Shown piece after piece: positions 56,768 to 64,000 of a DNA stretch of 64,000 nucleotides. Numbering within the stretch: the first letter of the stretch is position 1; the number at the start of each line of letters is the position of its first letter. The position numbers and the translations under genes were made by a program. Below the pieces are notes generated by a model. That model worked only from the letters and a program-made list of their open reading frames with translations. It was not told the origin of the DNA and did no database searches. Source of the stretch: Martelella alba (GTDB lineage: Bacteria > Pseudomonadota > Alphaproteobacteria > Rhizobiales > Rhizobiaceae); the NCBI RefSeq assembly GCF_006516955.1, contig NZ_VHLG01000012.1:1-64000 (forward strand). The letters are read 5' to 3'.

Positions 56768-58735
56768 ATGTCAGCCAAGGTCTACCCGGTTTCGAAATCG
56801 GAAAAAGCGCGCGCCCTGATCGACAAGGCGAAATACGACAAGTGGTATGAGGAAAGCGTCGACGATCCAGTCAAGTTCTGGGACAAACACGGTCGCCGGA
56901 TCGACTGGTTCAAGCCCTATACCAAGGTGAAGAACACGTCCTTCAACGGCCGCGTTTCGATCAAGTGGTTCGAGGACGGACAGACCAATGTGTCCTATAA
57001 CTGCATTGACCGTCACTTAAAGACCCATGGTGAAAGCACCGCCATCATCTGGGAGGGGGACAACCCCTATATCGACAAGAAGATCACCTATAACCAGCTT
57101 TATGATCAGGTTTGCCGTATGGCGAACGTGTTGAAGAAATATGGCGTGAAAAAGGGTGATCGCGTCACGATCTACATGCCGATGATCCCGGAAGCGGCCT
57201 ACGCGATGCTCGCCTGCGCCCGCATCGGTGCCATTCACTCCGTGGTCTTTGCAGGCTTTTCGCCGGAAGCGCTGGCGGGGCGTATCGTCGACTGTGAATC
57301 GACCTTCGTCATCACCTGTGATCAGGGCGTGCGTGGTGGCAAGCCGATCCAGCTGAAGGAAAATGTCGACCTCGCCATCGATATCGCCGCCAAGCAATAT
57401 GTGCTGGTCAATCACGTTCTGGTCGTGCGCCGCACCGGCGGTCATATCGGCTGGGCGCCGGGCCGCGATGTCTGGTATCACGAGGAAATCAAGACGGTGA
57501 AGCCGGATTGCCCGCCGGTGAAGATGAAGGCGGAGGATCCGCTGTTCATTCTCTACACCTCCGGTTCCACCGGCAAGCCGAAGGGCGTTTTACACACGAC
57601 AGGCGGCTATCTCGTCTGGGCCTCCATGACCCATGAATATGTGTTCGATTATCGCGAGGGTGAGGTGTTCTGGTGCGCCGCCGATGTTGGCTGGGTCACC
57701 GGTCACTCCTATATCGTCTACGGGCCGCTTGCCAATTGCGCCACCACGGTGATGTTTGAGGGCACGCCGAATTTCCCTGATTACGGCCGGTTCTGGGAAG
57801 TGATCGACAAGCACAAGGTCAATATCCTCTACACCGCGCCGACGGCGATCCGTGCCCTGATGGGTGCTGGCGATGATCTGGTCAAAAAATCCTCGCGCGA
57901 AAGCCTGCGCCTTCTGGGCTCCGTCGGCGAACCGATCAACCCGGAAGCCTGGGAATGGTATCACCGTGTGGTCGGCGAAGAGCGCCTGCCAATCGTTGAT
58001 ACCTGGTGGCAGACGGAAACCGGGGGCATCATGATTTCGCCGTTCCCGGGCGCCACTGATCTCAAACCCGGTTCGGCCACAAAACCCTTCTTTGGCATCA
58101 AGCCGCAGCTGGTCGACAATGAGGGGAATGTGCTGGAAGGCGATGGTGCGCTTGACGGCAATCTCTGCATCACCGACAGCTGGCCCGGCCAGGCCCGCTC
58201 GGTCTATGGTGATCACAACCGTTTCATCCAGACCTATTTTTCCACCTATAAGGGGAAATATTTCACTGGCGACGGCTGCAAGCGCGATGAGGACGGCTAT
58301 TACTGGATCACCGGCCGTGTCGACGATGTGCTCAACGTCTCCGGCCACCGGCTCGGCACGGCGGAAATCGAGAGCGCGCTGGTCTCGCATCACTTCGTCT
58401 CCGAGGCTGCCGTGGTCGGTTATCCGCATCCGGTCAAGGGGCAGGGGATCTATTGCTATGTGACGCTGATGAGCGAGCATGAGCCGAATGAGGCACTGCG
58501 ACAGGAACTGGTGAAATGGGTGCGCGCCGAAATCGGCCCCATTGCAACGCCGGACAAGATCCAGTTTTCTCCCGGTCTGCCGAAAACCCGTTCCGGCAAG
58601 ATCATGCGCCGTATTCTGCGCAAGATCGCCGAGGATGATTTCGGTGCGCTCGGCGATACATCGACGCTCGCCGATCCCGGCGTGGTTGATGATCTGATCG
58701 AAAATCGCCAGAACCGTTCCGACGCGGCGGCGTAA
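56768..58735 (+). CDS. acsA: Acetyl-coenzyme A synthetase
   Basis: AMP-forming acetyl-CoA synthetase; makes acetyl-CoA from acetate through an acetyl-adenylate. 655 residues. The P-loop is [16 protein letters not shown], the A4/A5 region has [15 protein letters not shown], and the C-terminal catalytic and acetylation-site Lys is in [22 protein letters not shown] precedes ATG 56768. It ends with a terminator at 58758-58792. Confidence 0.97.
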   Translation: MSAKVYPVSKSEKARALIDKAKYDKWYEESVDDPVKFWDKHGRRIDWFKPYTKVKNTSFNGRVSIKWFEDGQTNVSYNCIDRHLKTHGESTAIIWEGDNPYIDKKITYNQLYDQVCRMANVLKKYGVKKGDRVTIYMPMIPEAAYAMLACARIGAIHSVVFAGFSPEALAGRIVDCESTFVITCDQGVRGGKPIQLKENVDLAIDIAAKQYVLVNHVLVVRRTGGHIGWAPGRDVWYHEEIKTVKPDCPPVKMKAEDPLFILYTSGSTGKPKGVLHTTGGYLVWASMTHEYVFDYREGEVFWCAADVGWVTGHSYIVYGPLANCATTVMFEGTPNFPDYGRFWEVIDKHKVNILYTAPTAIRALMGAGDDLVKKSSRESLRLLGSVGEPINPEAWEWYHRVVGEERLPIVDTWWQTETGGIMISPFPGATDLKPGSATKPFFGIKPQLVDNEGNVLEGDGALDGNLCITDSWPGQARSVYGDHNRFIQTYFSTYKGKYFTGDGCKRDEDGYYWITGRVDDVLNVSGHRLGTAEIESALVSHHFVSEAAVVGYPHPVKGQGIYCYVTLMSEHEPNEALRQELVKWVRAEIGPIATPDKIQFSPGLPKTRSGKIMRRILRKIAEDDFGALGDTSTLADPGVVDDLIENRQNRSDAAA

Positions 58736-58757
58736 GTCCGGACCGGCATTCAAGTCG

Positions 58758-58792
58758 AAGGCCCGCAGCTGAGACAGGCTACGGGCCTTTTC
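58758..58792 (+). terminator. Intrinsic terminator after acsA
   Basis: 8-bp stem AAGGCCCG (58758-58765) with CGGGCCTT (58782-58789), 16-nt loop containing a minor AGC/GCT pairing, then a short T-rich run. Confidence 0.75.
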
Positions 58793-58878
58793 TATGCGTC
58801 ATCGATTGCAATCATGGTGTCACGGATTATGCTTTCCGCCCAAAATCATGGTTTTGAAACATCGGGAAGGAAAACGGC

Positions 58879-59655
58879 ATGGCACTCGGCTTCATCGGTA
58901 CCGGCGAAATCACCAAGGCGGTTGTGATCGGGCTCAGCACGGTTGCGGGCGAAAAGCCGGATATCATCCTGTCGCCCCGCAATGCGGATATTGCCGGAGA
59001 GCTGGCGACACGTTTCGACAATGTGACGGTGGCGGCAAGCAATCAGGCGGTGATTGATGCTGCGGATATGCTGTTTCTGGCGCTGCGCCCGCTTGGTGCG
59101 GCCGATATCCTGAAGACGCTGACCTTCCGCGCCGGCCAGCATGTCGTCTCCTTCATGGCAACCTATGATGTGACGGCCATCAAGGCGCTTGTCGCACCGG
59201 CTGACAAGGTGACACTGGTAACGCCGCTCCCGGCGGTTGCCTTCCATGGTGGGCCGACGCCGATCTATCCGCCCGATGACGAGATTGTCGCGATGTTTTC
59301 TCCGCTCGGCACGGCTGTCGCGGTTGAAACGGCAGAGGAATATCAGGCGCTCTGCGTTGCCACCTCCACCCTTGCCGGCGCCTTTGCCTATTACGAGACG
59401 ATTGCCGATTGGCTGGAGGCGAAAAATGTCCCGGCCGACAAGGCGCGGACCTTTTCCGGCGCGGTCTTCTATGCGCTCGCAGCAACAGCGAAGAACGCAC
59501 CGCATCTGAATTTTTCCGAGCTGACACTGGAATCGGCAACCAAGGGCGGCACCAATGAACAGGTGGTGAAACTGCTGAAGGAACGTGGCGTCTATGATGC
59601 GCTCAATGACGGCATGGATGCCATCTGGGAGCGTTTCGAAAACGCGAAGAAATGA
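58879..59655 (+). CDS. Pyrroline-5-carboxylate reductase-like protein
   Basis: 258 residues with the NADP-binding start LGFIGTGEITKAVVIGL and the ProC-family segments PLPAVAFHGGPTPIY and ATSTLAGAFAYYETIADWL. The usual ProC C-terminal signature DEVTSPGGTT is replaced by SATKGGTNEQ, so it is a diverged paralogue and may reduce another imine. It shares ATG/stop overlap with the following small gene. Confidence 0.82.
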   Translation: MALGFIGTGEITKAVVIGLSTVAGEKPDIILSPRNADIAGELATRFDNVTVAASNQAVIDAADMLFLALRPLGAADILKTLTFRAGQHVVSFMATYDVTAIKALVAPADKVTLVTPLPAVAFHGGPTPIYPPDDEIVAMFSPLGTAVAVETAEEYQALCVATSTLAGAFAYYETIADWLEAKNVPADKARTFSGAVFYALAATAKNAPHLNFSELTLESATKGGTNEQVVKLLKERGVYDALNDGMDAIWERFENAKK

Positions 59656-59882
59656 TGCTTGATGAACGGCTCTGCGAAAAACTGAAAACCAAGCTGTTGG
59701 GCCTTGAGCCGGGCGATTTTCATTTCCCGACACTTTACGGTGAAGGCTGGGACGACCTTTATATCGGCGACAAGGTTCGCCTCGGCCGCGAATTTCTGGC
59801 CGCCGTGCGCAAGGGCGCATTCTCCGGTGTCAGCGATACCGGGGAAAAGAAAGGCGGCGGACGGATTTACCGGAAGGACTGA
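59652..59882 (+). CDS. DUF1413-like small protein
   Basis: 76 residues starting in the stop overlap of the ProC-like gene, hence translationally coupled. It resembles DUF1413 proteins: WDDLYIGDKVRLGREFLAAVRKGAFSGV. Function unknown; in such families the small basic protein is often next to unrelated enzymes. Six bases separate its stop from convergent ispG. Confidence 0.65.
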   Translation: MMLDERLCEKLKTKLLGLEPGDFHFPTLYGEGWDDLYIGDKVRLGREFLAAVRKGAFSGVSDTGEKKGGGRIYRKD

Positions 59883-59888
59883 GCCGCT

Positions 59889-61142
59889 CTATTCCGCCGC
59901 CTGGCTTCCTGCACCGAAGCGTTTTTCAATGTAATCGGCGACCAGGCCTTCGAAATCGGCGGCGATATTGGGGCCGCGCAGGGTCATGGCCTTCCTGCCG
60001 TCGATGAAGACCGGGGCGGCGGGGGTTTCGCCGGTTCCGGGCAGCGAAATGCCGATATCGGCATGCTTGCTCTCGCCCGGACCGTTGACGATACAGCCCA
60101 TCACCGCGACATTCAACGCCTCGACGCCCGGATATTTCTCGCGCCAGACCGGCATGTTCTTGCGGATATCGGCCTGGATCTTGGAGGCCAGCTCCTGAAA
60201 CACCGTCGAGGTGGTGCGGCCGCAGCCGGGACATGCGGCAACCACCGGCACGAACTGGCGGAAGCCCATCACCTGCAGCAATTCCTGCGCCACCTGCACC
60301 TCGCGGGTACGGTCGCCGCCGGGTTCCGGCGTCAGCGAGACGCGGATCGTGTCGCCAATGCCATGCTGCAGCACGTAGCCCATGGCGGCCGAGGAGGCGA
60401 CAATGCCCTTGGTGCCCATGCCGGCCTCGGTGAGGCCGAGATGCAGCGCATGGTCTGAACGGCTCGCCAGCATCGAATTGACCGCAATCAGGTCCTGAAC
60501 CTGGCTGACCTTGGCCGACAGGATGATCCGGTTGCGCGGCAGGCCAATCTCTTCGGCAAGCTCGGCCGACAGAAGTGCGGACTGGACGATCGCCTCGCGG
60601 GTGACCTCACGGGCGGAAAGCGGCGAACCGTTTTCGCTGTTTTCATCCATCAGCCTGGTCAGAAGCTCCTGATCAAGCGAACCCCAGTTGACGCCGATGC
60701 GCACCGGCTTGTCGTAGCGGATCGCCATTTCGATGATCTGGGCGAACTGCTTGTCGCGCTTGTCCTTGAAGCCGACATTGCCGGGATTGATGCGATATTT
60801 GGCCAGCGCCTCGGCGCAGGCCGGGTGATCGGCAAGCAGCTTGTGGCCGATATAGTGGAAATCGCCGATCAGCGGCACATCCATGCCAAGCCGCAGCAGC
60901 CGCTCGCGGATCTTCGGCACGGCGGCGGCGGCCTCATCGCGGTCCACCGTGATGCGCACCAGCTCCGATCCGGCCCGGTGAAGGGCGGCGACCTGGGCGA
61001 CGGTTGCGTCGATATCAGCGGTATCGGTATTGGTCATCGACTGCACGACCACCGGCGCCCCGCCGCCGACAATCACACCGCCGACATCGACGGCAACGGA
61101 GGAACGGCGGGGTTTGGGATCAAAATTGTGCTCGGCTGTCAT
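59889..61142 (-). CDS. ispG: (E)-4-hydroxy-3-methylbut-2-enyl-diphosphate synthase IspG (GcpE)
   Basis: Penultimate enzyme of the MEP isoprenoid pathway, converting MEcPP to HMBPP with a [4Fe-4S] cluster. The cluster cysteines are in [11 protein letters not shown] and [13 protein letters not shown]-terminal TIM-barrel motif [18 protein letters not shown]. 417 residues from ATG 61142, chosen because GGAG lies 6 bases upstream; the frame also opens at 61199 without a ribosome site. Confidence 0.95.
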   Translation of the reverse strand: MTAEHNFDPKPRRSSVAVDVGGVIVGGGAPVVVQSMTNTDTADIDATVAQVAALHRAGSELVRITVDRDEAAAAVPKIRERLLRLGMDVPLIGDFHYIGHKLLADHPACAEALAKYRINPGNVGFKDKRDKQFAQIIEMAIRYDKPVRIGVNWGSLDQELLTRLMDENSENGSPLSAREVTREAIVQSALLSAELAEEIGLPRNRIILSAKVSQVQDLIAVNSMLASRSDHALHLGLTEAGMGTKGIVASSAAMGYVLQHGIGDTIRVSLTPEPGGDRTREVQVAQELLQVMGFRQFVPVVAACPGCGRTTSTVFQELASKIQADIRKNMPVWREKYPGVEALNVAVMGCIVNGPGESKHADIGISLPGTGETPAAPVFIDGRKAMTLRGPNIAADFEGLVADYIEKRFGAGSQAAE

Positions 61143-61223
61143 GACAGTCTCCGGCTCGGCTATTTTCATGTCCTTCAGGTGGATCAAAGCTTGGCTCATG
61201 TCAACATTGTCGAAGTTCCGGCA

Positions 61224-62396
61224 TCAGCCCCGATCCGCATGGCGGGCGAGCGGGGCCAGTGCGAAAACCACCACGTGAAGCAGGGCAAGTCCGGCATAGA
61301 CCGGGGCAAAGCCGGTGTGCTCGGCGATGAAACCGATGGCTGACGGTGCCACCAAAATGCCGGAATAGCCAAGCGTTGTCGTGACAGAAAGGCCAATGCC
61401 GGGTGCAAGGCCCGGCAGGTTGCCGGCAGCCGAAAAGGCGATCGGGATCATGTTGGAAATGCCGATACCGGCAATGGCAAAGCCCAGGATCACCAGCGGC
61501 ACGGAAGGCGCAAGGCCAATCATGAGAAGCCCGATAACCGACATGGCGGCGCAGAAGCGCAGGGTCGAGACGGCGCCGAAACGGTCGCGCACCTTGTCGC
61601 CGGCAAAGCGCATCGCAGTCATGGCCAGCTCGAAGGCGGCAAAGCCGAAGCCGGACCAGGCGATGGCGACCATGCGCTCATCTTTCAGGTAAAGCGCGCT
61701 CCAGTCCATGATTGCCCCTTCCGGGATCATCGAAAACAGTGCCATGATGCCGATCAGCCATGGAAGGGGCGTCAGCGGCAGGCGCAGTTTTTCGCGCCTG
61801 GCCTCCGTTTCCGGCGCGTCCGGCGTGACATTTTTCCATGCAATTGCGATTAAGCCGCCGCCGATCAGCGTGGCGATAATCGCGTGGCCGAAAACACCGA
61901 TGGCGGCGATCAGCATGCCGCCAAGGGCCGCACCGATCAGCCCGCCAAGGCTCCAGAAGGCGTGGCAGGACGACATGATCGAGCGATGCTCGACTTTCTC
62001 GACGCTGACCGCATTGCCATTCATCGATACATCCATCATCGCCATGGTGGAGCCGAACAGGATCATGATGATGACGGCGAGCGGTACGCTGGTGACAAGC
62101 GTGATCAGCAGCAGCATTGGCAGGAATGAAAGCGCCACGGTCTTCAGCACCCGCGCCGAGCCAAACCGGGCAATGGCGATGCCGGTCACGGGCATGGCGG
62201 CAATGGAGCCGAGACCAAAAGTCAGGATCATCAACCCGAGTGCACTTTCAGAGAGGTGAAGCCGTTCGGCAAATTCCGGGATCTTCGGCGCCCATGACCC
62301 GGTGAAGAAACCGTTCATGAGGAAGAGCAACGACACGGCGCCGCGCCTTTTCGTCATGTAGCGCGTCGGACGCGCAATGGAGGCAGATTCGGTCAT
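61224..62396 (-). CDS. MFS transporter, YbjJ-like
   Basis: 390 residues, about twelve helices. N-terminal segment FLMNGFFTGSWAPKIPEFAERLHLSESALGLMILTFGLGS matches the YbjJ branch of the MFS (related to sugar permeases). Substrate unknown. It is third in the deoR-VOC-MFS unit, 10 bases after the VOC gene, which hints at an imported sugar or metabolite sensed by the DeoR protein. Confidence 0.85.
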   Translation of the reverse strand: MTESASIARPTRYMTKRRGAVSLLFLMNGFFTGSWAPKIPEFAERLHLSESALGLMILTFGLGSIAAMPVTGIAIARFGSARVLKTVALSFLPMLLLITLVTSVPLAVIIMILFGSTMAMMDVSMNGNAVSVEKVEHRSIMSSCHAFWSLGGLIGAALGGMLIAAIGVFGHAIIATLIGGGLIAIAWKNVTPDAPETEARREKLRLPLTPLPWLIGIMALFSMIPEGAIMDWSALYLKDERMVAIAWSGFGFAAFELAMTAMRFAGDKVRDRFGAVSTLRFCAAMSVIGLLMIGLAPSVPLVILGFAIAGIGISNMIPIAFSAAGNLPGLAPGIGLSVTTTLGYSGILVAPSAIGFIAEHTGFAPVYAGLALLHVVVFALAPLARHADRG

Positions 62397-62406
62397 AGCG
62401 TTCTCG

Positions 62407-62793
62407 TCAGGGCGTGATTTCAATCGGATTGCCATCAGGATCGGCAATCACCGCTTCGTAAAAGCCATCACCCGTGAGGCGTGGCGGGCTTTTCAGAAAG
62501 CCGTCCATCTCAGCCCTGCGGGCCATCCGGTTGACGGCATCGGCGCTTCCGAGTGCGATTGCCAGATGCGCATAGCCGGGCCGTTCCGCATCGGCAATAG
62601 GGGGCCCAAGTTGTGGCAATTGCATGATTTCTATGGCAGGCCCCTGAGACAGGGTGATGAAGCGGGACACGAATCCGGGTCTGCGCCGGCTTTCATAGCG
62701 CGGACCGATCGCAGCGCCGAAGTGATCACGGTAAAACGCCGCCATCCGTTCCAGATCACCGGTCCACATGGCCACATGGGCAATCGTCGTCAT
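62407..62793 (-). CDS. VOC/glyoxalase superfamily protein
   Basis: 128 residues. Two beta-alpha-beta-beta-beta modules: IAHVAMWTGDLERMAAFYRDHFG at the start and GYAHLAIALGSADAVNRMA in the second half; metal ligands His near residue 5, His in YAHLAI and Glu in the final NPIEITP are consistent with a metal-dependent lyase or isomerase. Substrate unknown. ATGA overlap with deoR indicates coupling. Confidence 0.85.
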   Translation of the reverse strand: MTTIAHVAMWTGDLERMAAFYRDHFGAAIGPRYESRRRPGFVSRFITLSQGPAIEIMQLPQLGPPIADAERPGYAHLAIALGSADAVNRMARRAEMDGFLKSPPRLTGDGFYEAVIADPDGNPIEITP

Positions 62794-63569
62794 GGCGCTG
62801 TCTCCCTTCCGGCGGAAATCAGCCTGGCACCGGCAGATCGCAATGCCGCGCATGTTTCGCCGTCCAGGGCGGGATCGACGATCAGCCCGTCCAGGGCGGT
62901 GAGCGCGGTCACTGCATGCGGCGCACGGGTTGCGATCTTGTCCGCTGTGATAGCTGCGATCATCCGGTCGGCGCGGGCAGCGGCGGCGCGTTTGAACAGC
63001 GCATCGTCATAGTGAAAACAGGTCACCCCGGCCTCGATATCGACGCCGCAGGCGCCCAGCACGCAGAGATCAAAATGAAACTGTGACAGCTCCGACACCG
63101 CCTTGGCGTCCACAGCACCGCCAATGGTGCGGTGGATGACGCCGCCGATCATAATGACGCTTACAGCGGCATGGGCGTCGAGCGCTGCGGCGATCGCCGG
63201 TGCATTGGTGATCAGCGTTACATCTGTATCGGCCATGGCGCGGGCAGCGGCGATGTTGGTGCTGGAGGCATCGAGGAACACGCTCATGCCCGGCTTGATT
63301 TCGGCGGCGATGGCGCGGCCAAGCAGCGCCTTGGCGTCGCTGTTTTCATGCTCGCGGCGGCCAAGCCGGCCGCTTGATGGCGCAACCGGCAGCGCGCCGC
63401 CATAGACCCGTTCGCACAGGCCGCGCGCGGCAAGTTCACGCAGGTCCCGCCGGATCGTATCCTCGGAAACGGCAAAATCTGCCGCCAGATCGGCGGCAAT
63501 CACCCGTCCTGCCTGCGAAAGCCGCTGCATGATGGCCGTCTGCCGCTCACGCATCAATATATCATTCAT
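62790..63569 (-). CDS. DeoR family transcriptional regulator
   Basis: 259 residues. N-terminal helix-turn-helix (RERQTAIMQRLSQAGRVIAADLAADFAVSEDTIRRDLRELAARGLCERVYGGAL) with the DeoR signature, and a C-terminal sugar-phosphate-isomerase-like sensor with FLDASSTNIAAARAM and LITNAP. Start ATG 63569 has GGAAGA upstream. It heads the operon with the VOC and MFS genes. Repeated TGCAT motifs in its upstream region (63597-63630) may be its operator. Confidence 0.9.
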   Translation of the reverse strand: MNDILMRERQTAIMQRLSQAGRVIAADLAADFAVSEDTIRRDLRELAARGLCERVYGGALPVAPSSGRLGRREHENSDAKALLGRAIAAEIKPGMSVFLDASSTNIAAARAMADTDVTLITNAPAIAAALDAHAAVSVIMIGGVIHRTIGGAVDAKAVSELSQFHFDLCVLGACGVDIEAGVTCFHYDDALFKRAAAARADRMIAAITADKIATRAPHAVTALTALDGLIVDPALDGETCAALRSAGARLISAGRETAP

Positions 63570-63596
63570 GCCGATCTTCCGGATTAATCGCGTTTG

Positions 63597-63630
63597 ATCA
63601 TGCATAAACGTGCATGAACCGGCATGCAAG
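63597..63630. promoter_or_regulatory. TGCATG-repeat region upstream of deoR
   Basis: Three spaced units, CATGCATAAA, GTGCATGAA and GGCATGCAAG, including the inverted arms TGCAT (63611-63615) and ATGCA (63624-63628). Location suggests an autoregulatory operator of the DeoR protein; unproven. Confidence 0.4.
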
Positions 63631-63635
63631 CCCAA

Positions 63636-63889
63636 AAGCTAAGGGCCGCTTTCGCGGCCCTCAGATTGCAGACAAAGCCTAGCCCCTTCTTTAACGTCAT
63701 GCCTGTGCTTGTCACAGGCATCCACCCGACGCGCGTCCGCGCGGCGAAAGACTCCGCTTATTCAAATCTTTAAGAGTATGGATCCCCGTGACAAGCACGG
63801 GGATGACGGCGGAGGCGATGGCTATTCCACCCCAAACAGACAAGCTGAATGACTTTGTCAGCAAGCTAAGGGCCGCTTTTGCGGCCCTC
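63636..63889. repeat. Dispersed intergenic element, copy D, with duplicated terminator hairpin
   Basis: The flanking sequence AAGCTAAGGGCCGCTTT(C/T)GCGGCCCTC occurs at 63636-63662 and 63863-63889 with 26 of 27 bases identical. Terminal inverted repeats are 63661-63679 and about 63851-63866. Inner hairpins: ATGCCTGTG-CTTGT-CACAGGCAT (63699-63721) and ATCCCCGTG-ACAAG-CACGGGGAT (63782-63804). Together with the deoR upstream site it fills the 350-base gap between deoR and the carboxylase gene. Closest in sequence to copy C. Confidence 0.88.
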
Positions 63890-63919
63890 TCGATCGTCAA
63901 GCTGATGGTTTGTAGCGGC

Positions 63920-64000
63920 TTAAGCCTCGTAGACCACCAGAAGATCCTTGGCGTCGATCTGGTCACCGGCCTTGACATGGACTTCCTTGATCACGCCGTC
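63920..64000 (-). CDS. C-terminal end of a biotin-dependent carboxylase, probably pyruvate carboxylase (partial)
   Basis: The last 26 codons (DGVIKEVHVKAGDQIDAKDLLVVYEA then TAA) match the end of a biotinyl carrier domain. The wording AGDQIDAKDLLV is that of rhizobial pyruvate carboxylase, which makes oxaloacetate from pyruvate. The biotinyl lysine and the rest lie outside the window. A lipoyl-domain protein is less likely. Confidence 0.65.
   Translation of the reverse strand, partial: DGVIKEVHVKAGDQIDAKDLLVVYEA

Overview
The window is chromosomal DNA of an alphaproteobacterium of the order Rhizobiales, most like the Rhizobiaceae group. The basis is the gene content and order: RegB/RegA, AddB/AddA, DUF2852, MmcB and TrcR (DUF1013) proteins, a zinc-less AccD, and a ppsR-hemE-rho-mnmE-mnmG-rsmG-parA-parB-holA-lptE-leuS block. 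Coding is dense and mostly GC-rich. Genus is not resolved from sequence alone. No tRNA, rRNA, CRISPR array, phage or intact insertion sequence was seen.

Left part (1-20.4 kb): hrpB helicase; regB and regA redox two-component genes split by an opposite-strand MFS gene; mmcB; a YkuD lipoprotein; the addB-addA recombination operon; trxA; a two-gene heterodimeric ABC exporter; a nitroreductase; a DUF2852 membrane protein. Middle-left (20.5-31.2 kb): a YgjP-type metallopeptidase, trpF-trpB-(small unknown gene)-trpA, accD, folC, then gyrB, a small conserved gene, and the XRE/Smr pair on the minus strand.

Origin-proximal core (31-51 kb): Tim44-like protein, fxsA, secB, and a minus-strand cluster maf-aroE-coaE-dnaQ. 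The 0.4 kb between ppsR and hemE carries one perfect and at least five near-match DnaA boxes and a parS-like site, so it is the likely chromosomal origin. Rightward come hemE, hemJ, rho, mnmE, mnmG, rsmG, parA, parB, then minus-strand holA, lptE and leuS. Two perfect 16-bp parS sites (between mnmE and mnmG, and inside rsmG) and near-perfect ones flank parAB, so replication and segregation sites sit together.

Right part (51-64 kb) is a more variable neighbourhood: yggS, an SDR enzyme with a divergent AraC regulator, an Old Yellow Enzyme with a divergent HxlR regulator, trcR, acsA, a ProC-like reductase with a DUF1413-like partner, ispG, a deoR-VOC-MFS operon, and the 3' end of a biotin-dependent carboxylase, probably pyruvate carboxylase.

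The most unusual signal is a family of four roughly 240-270 bp intergenic elements (near 6.3, 53.7, 55.6 and 63.6 kb). Each has imperfect terminal inverted repeats and two internal hairpins with fixed CTTGT/ACAAG loops but covarying stems. Each is bracketed by two copies of a locus-specific terminator-like hairpin, as if insertion duplicated the host terminator.
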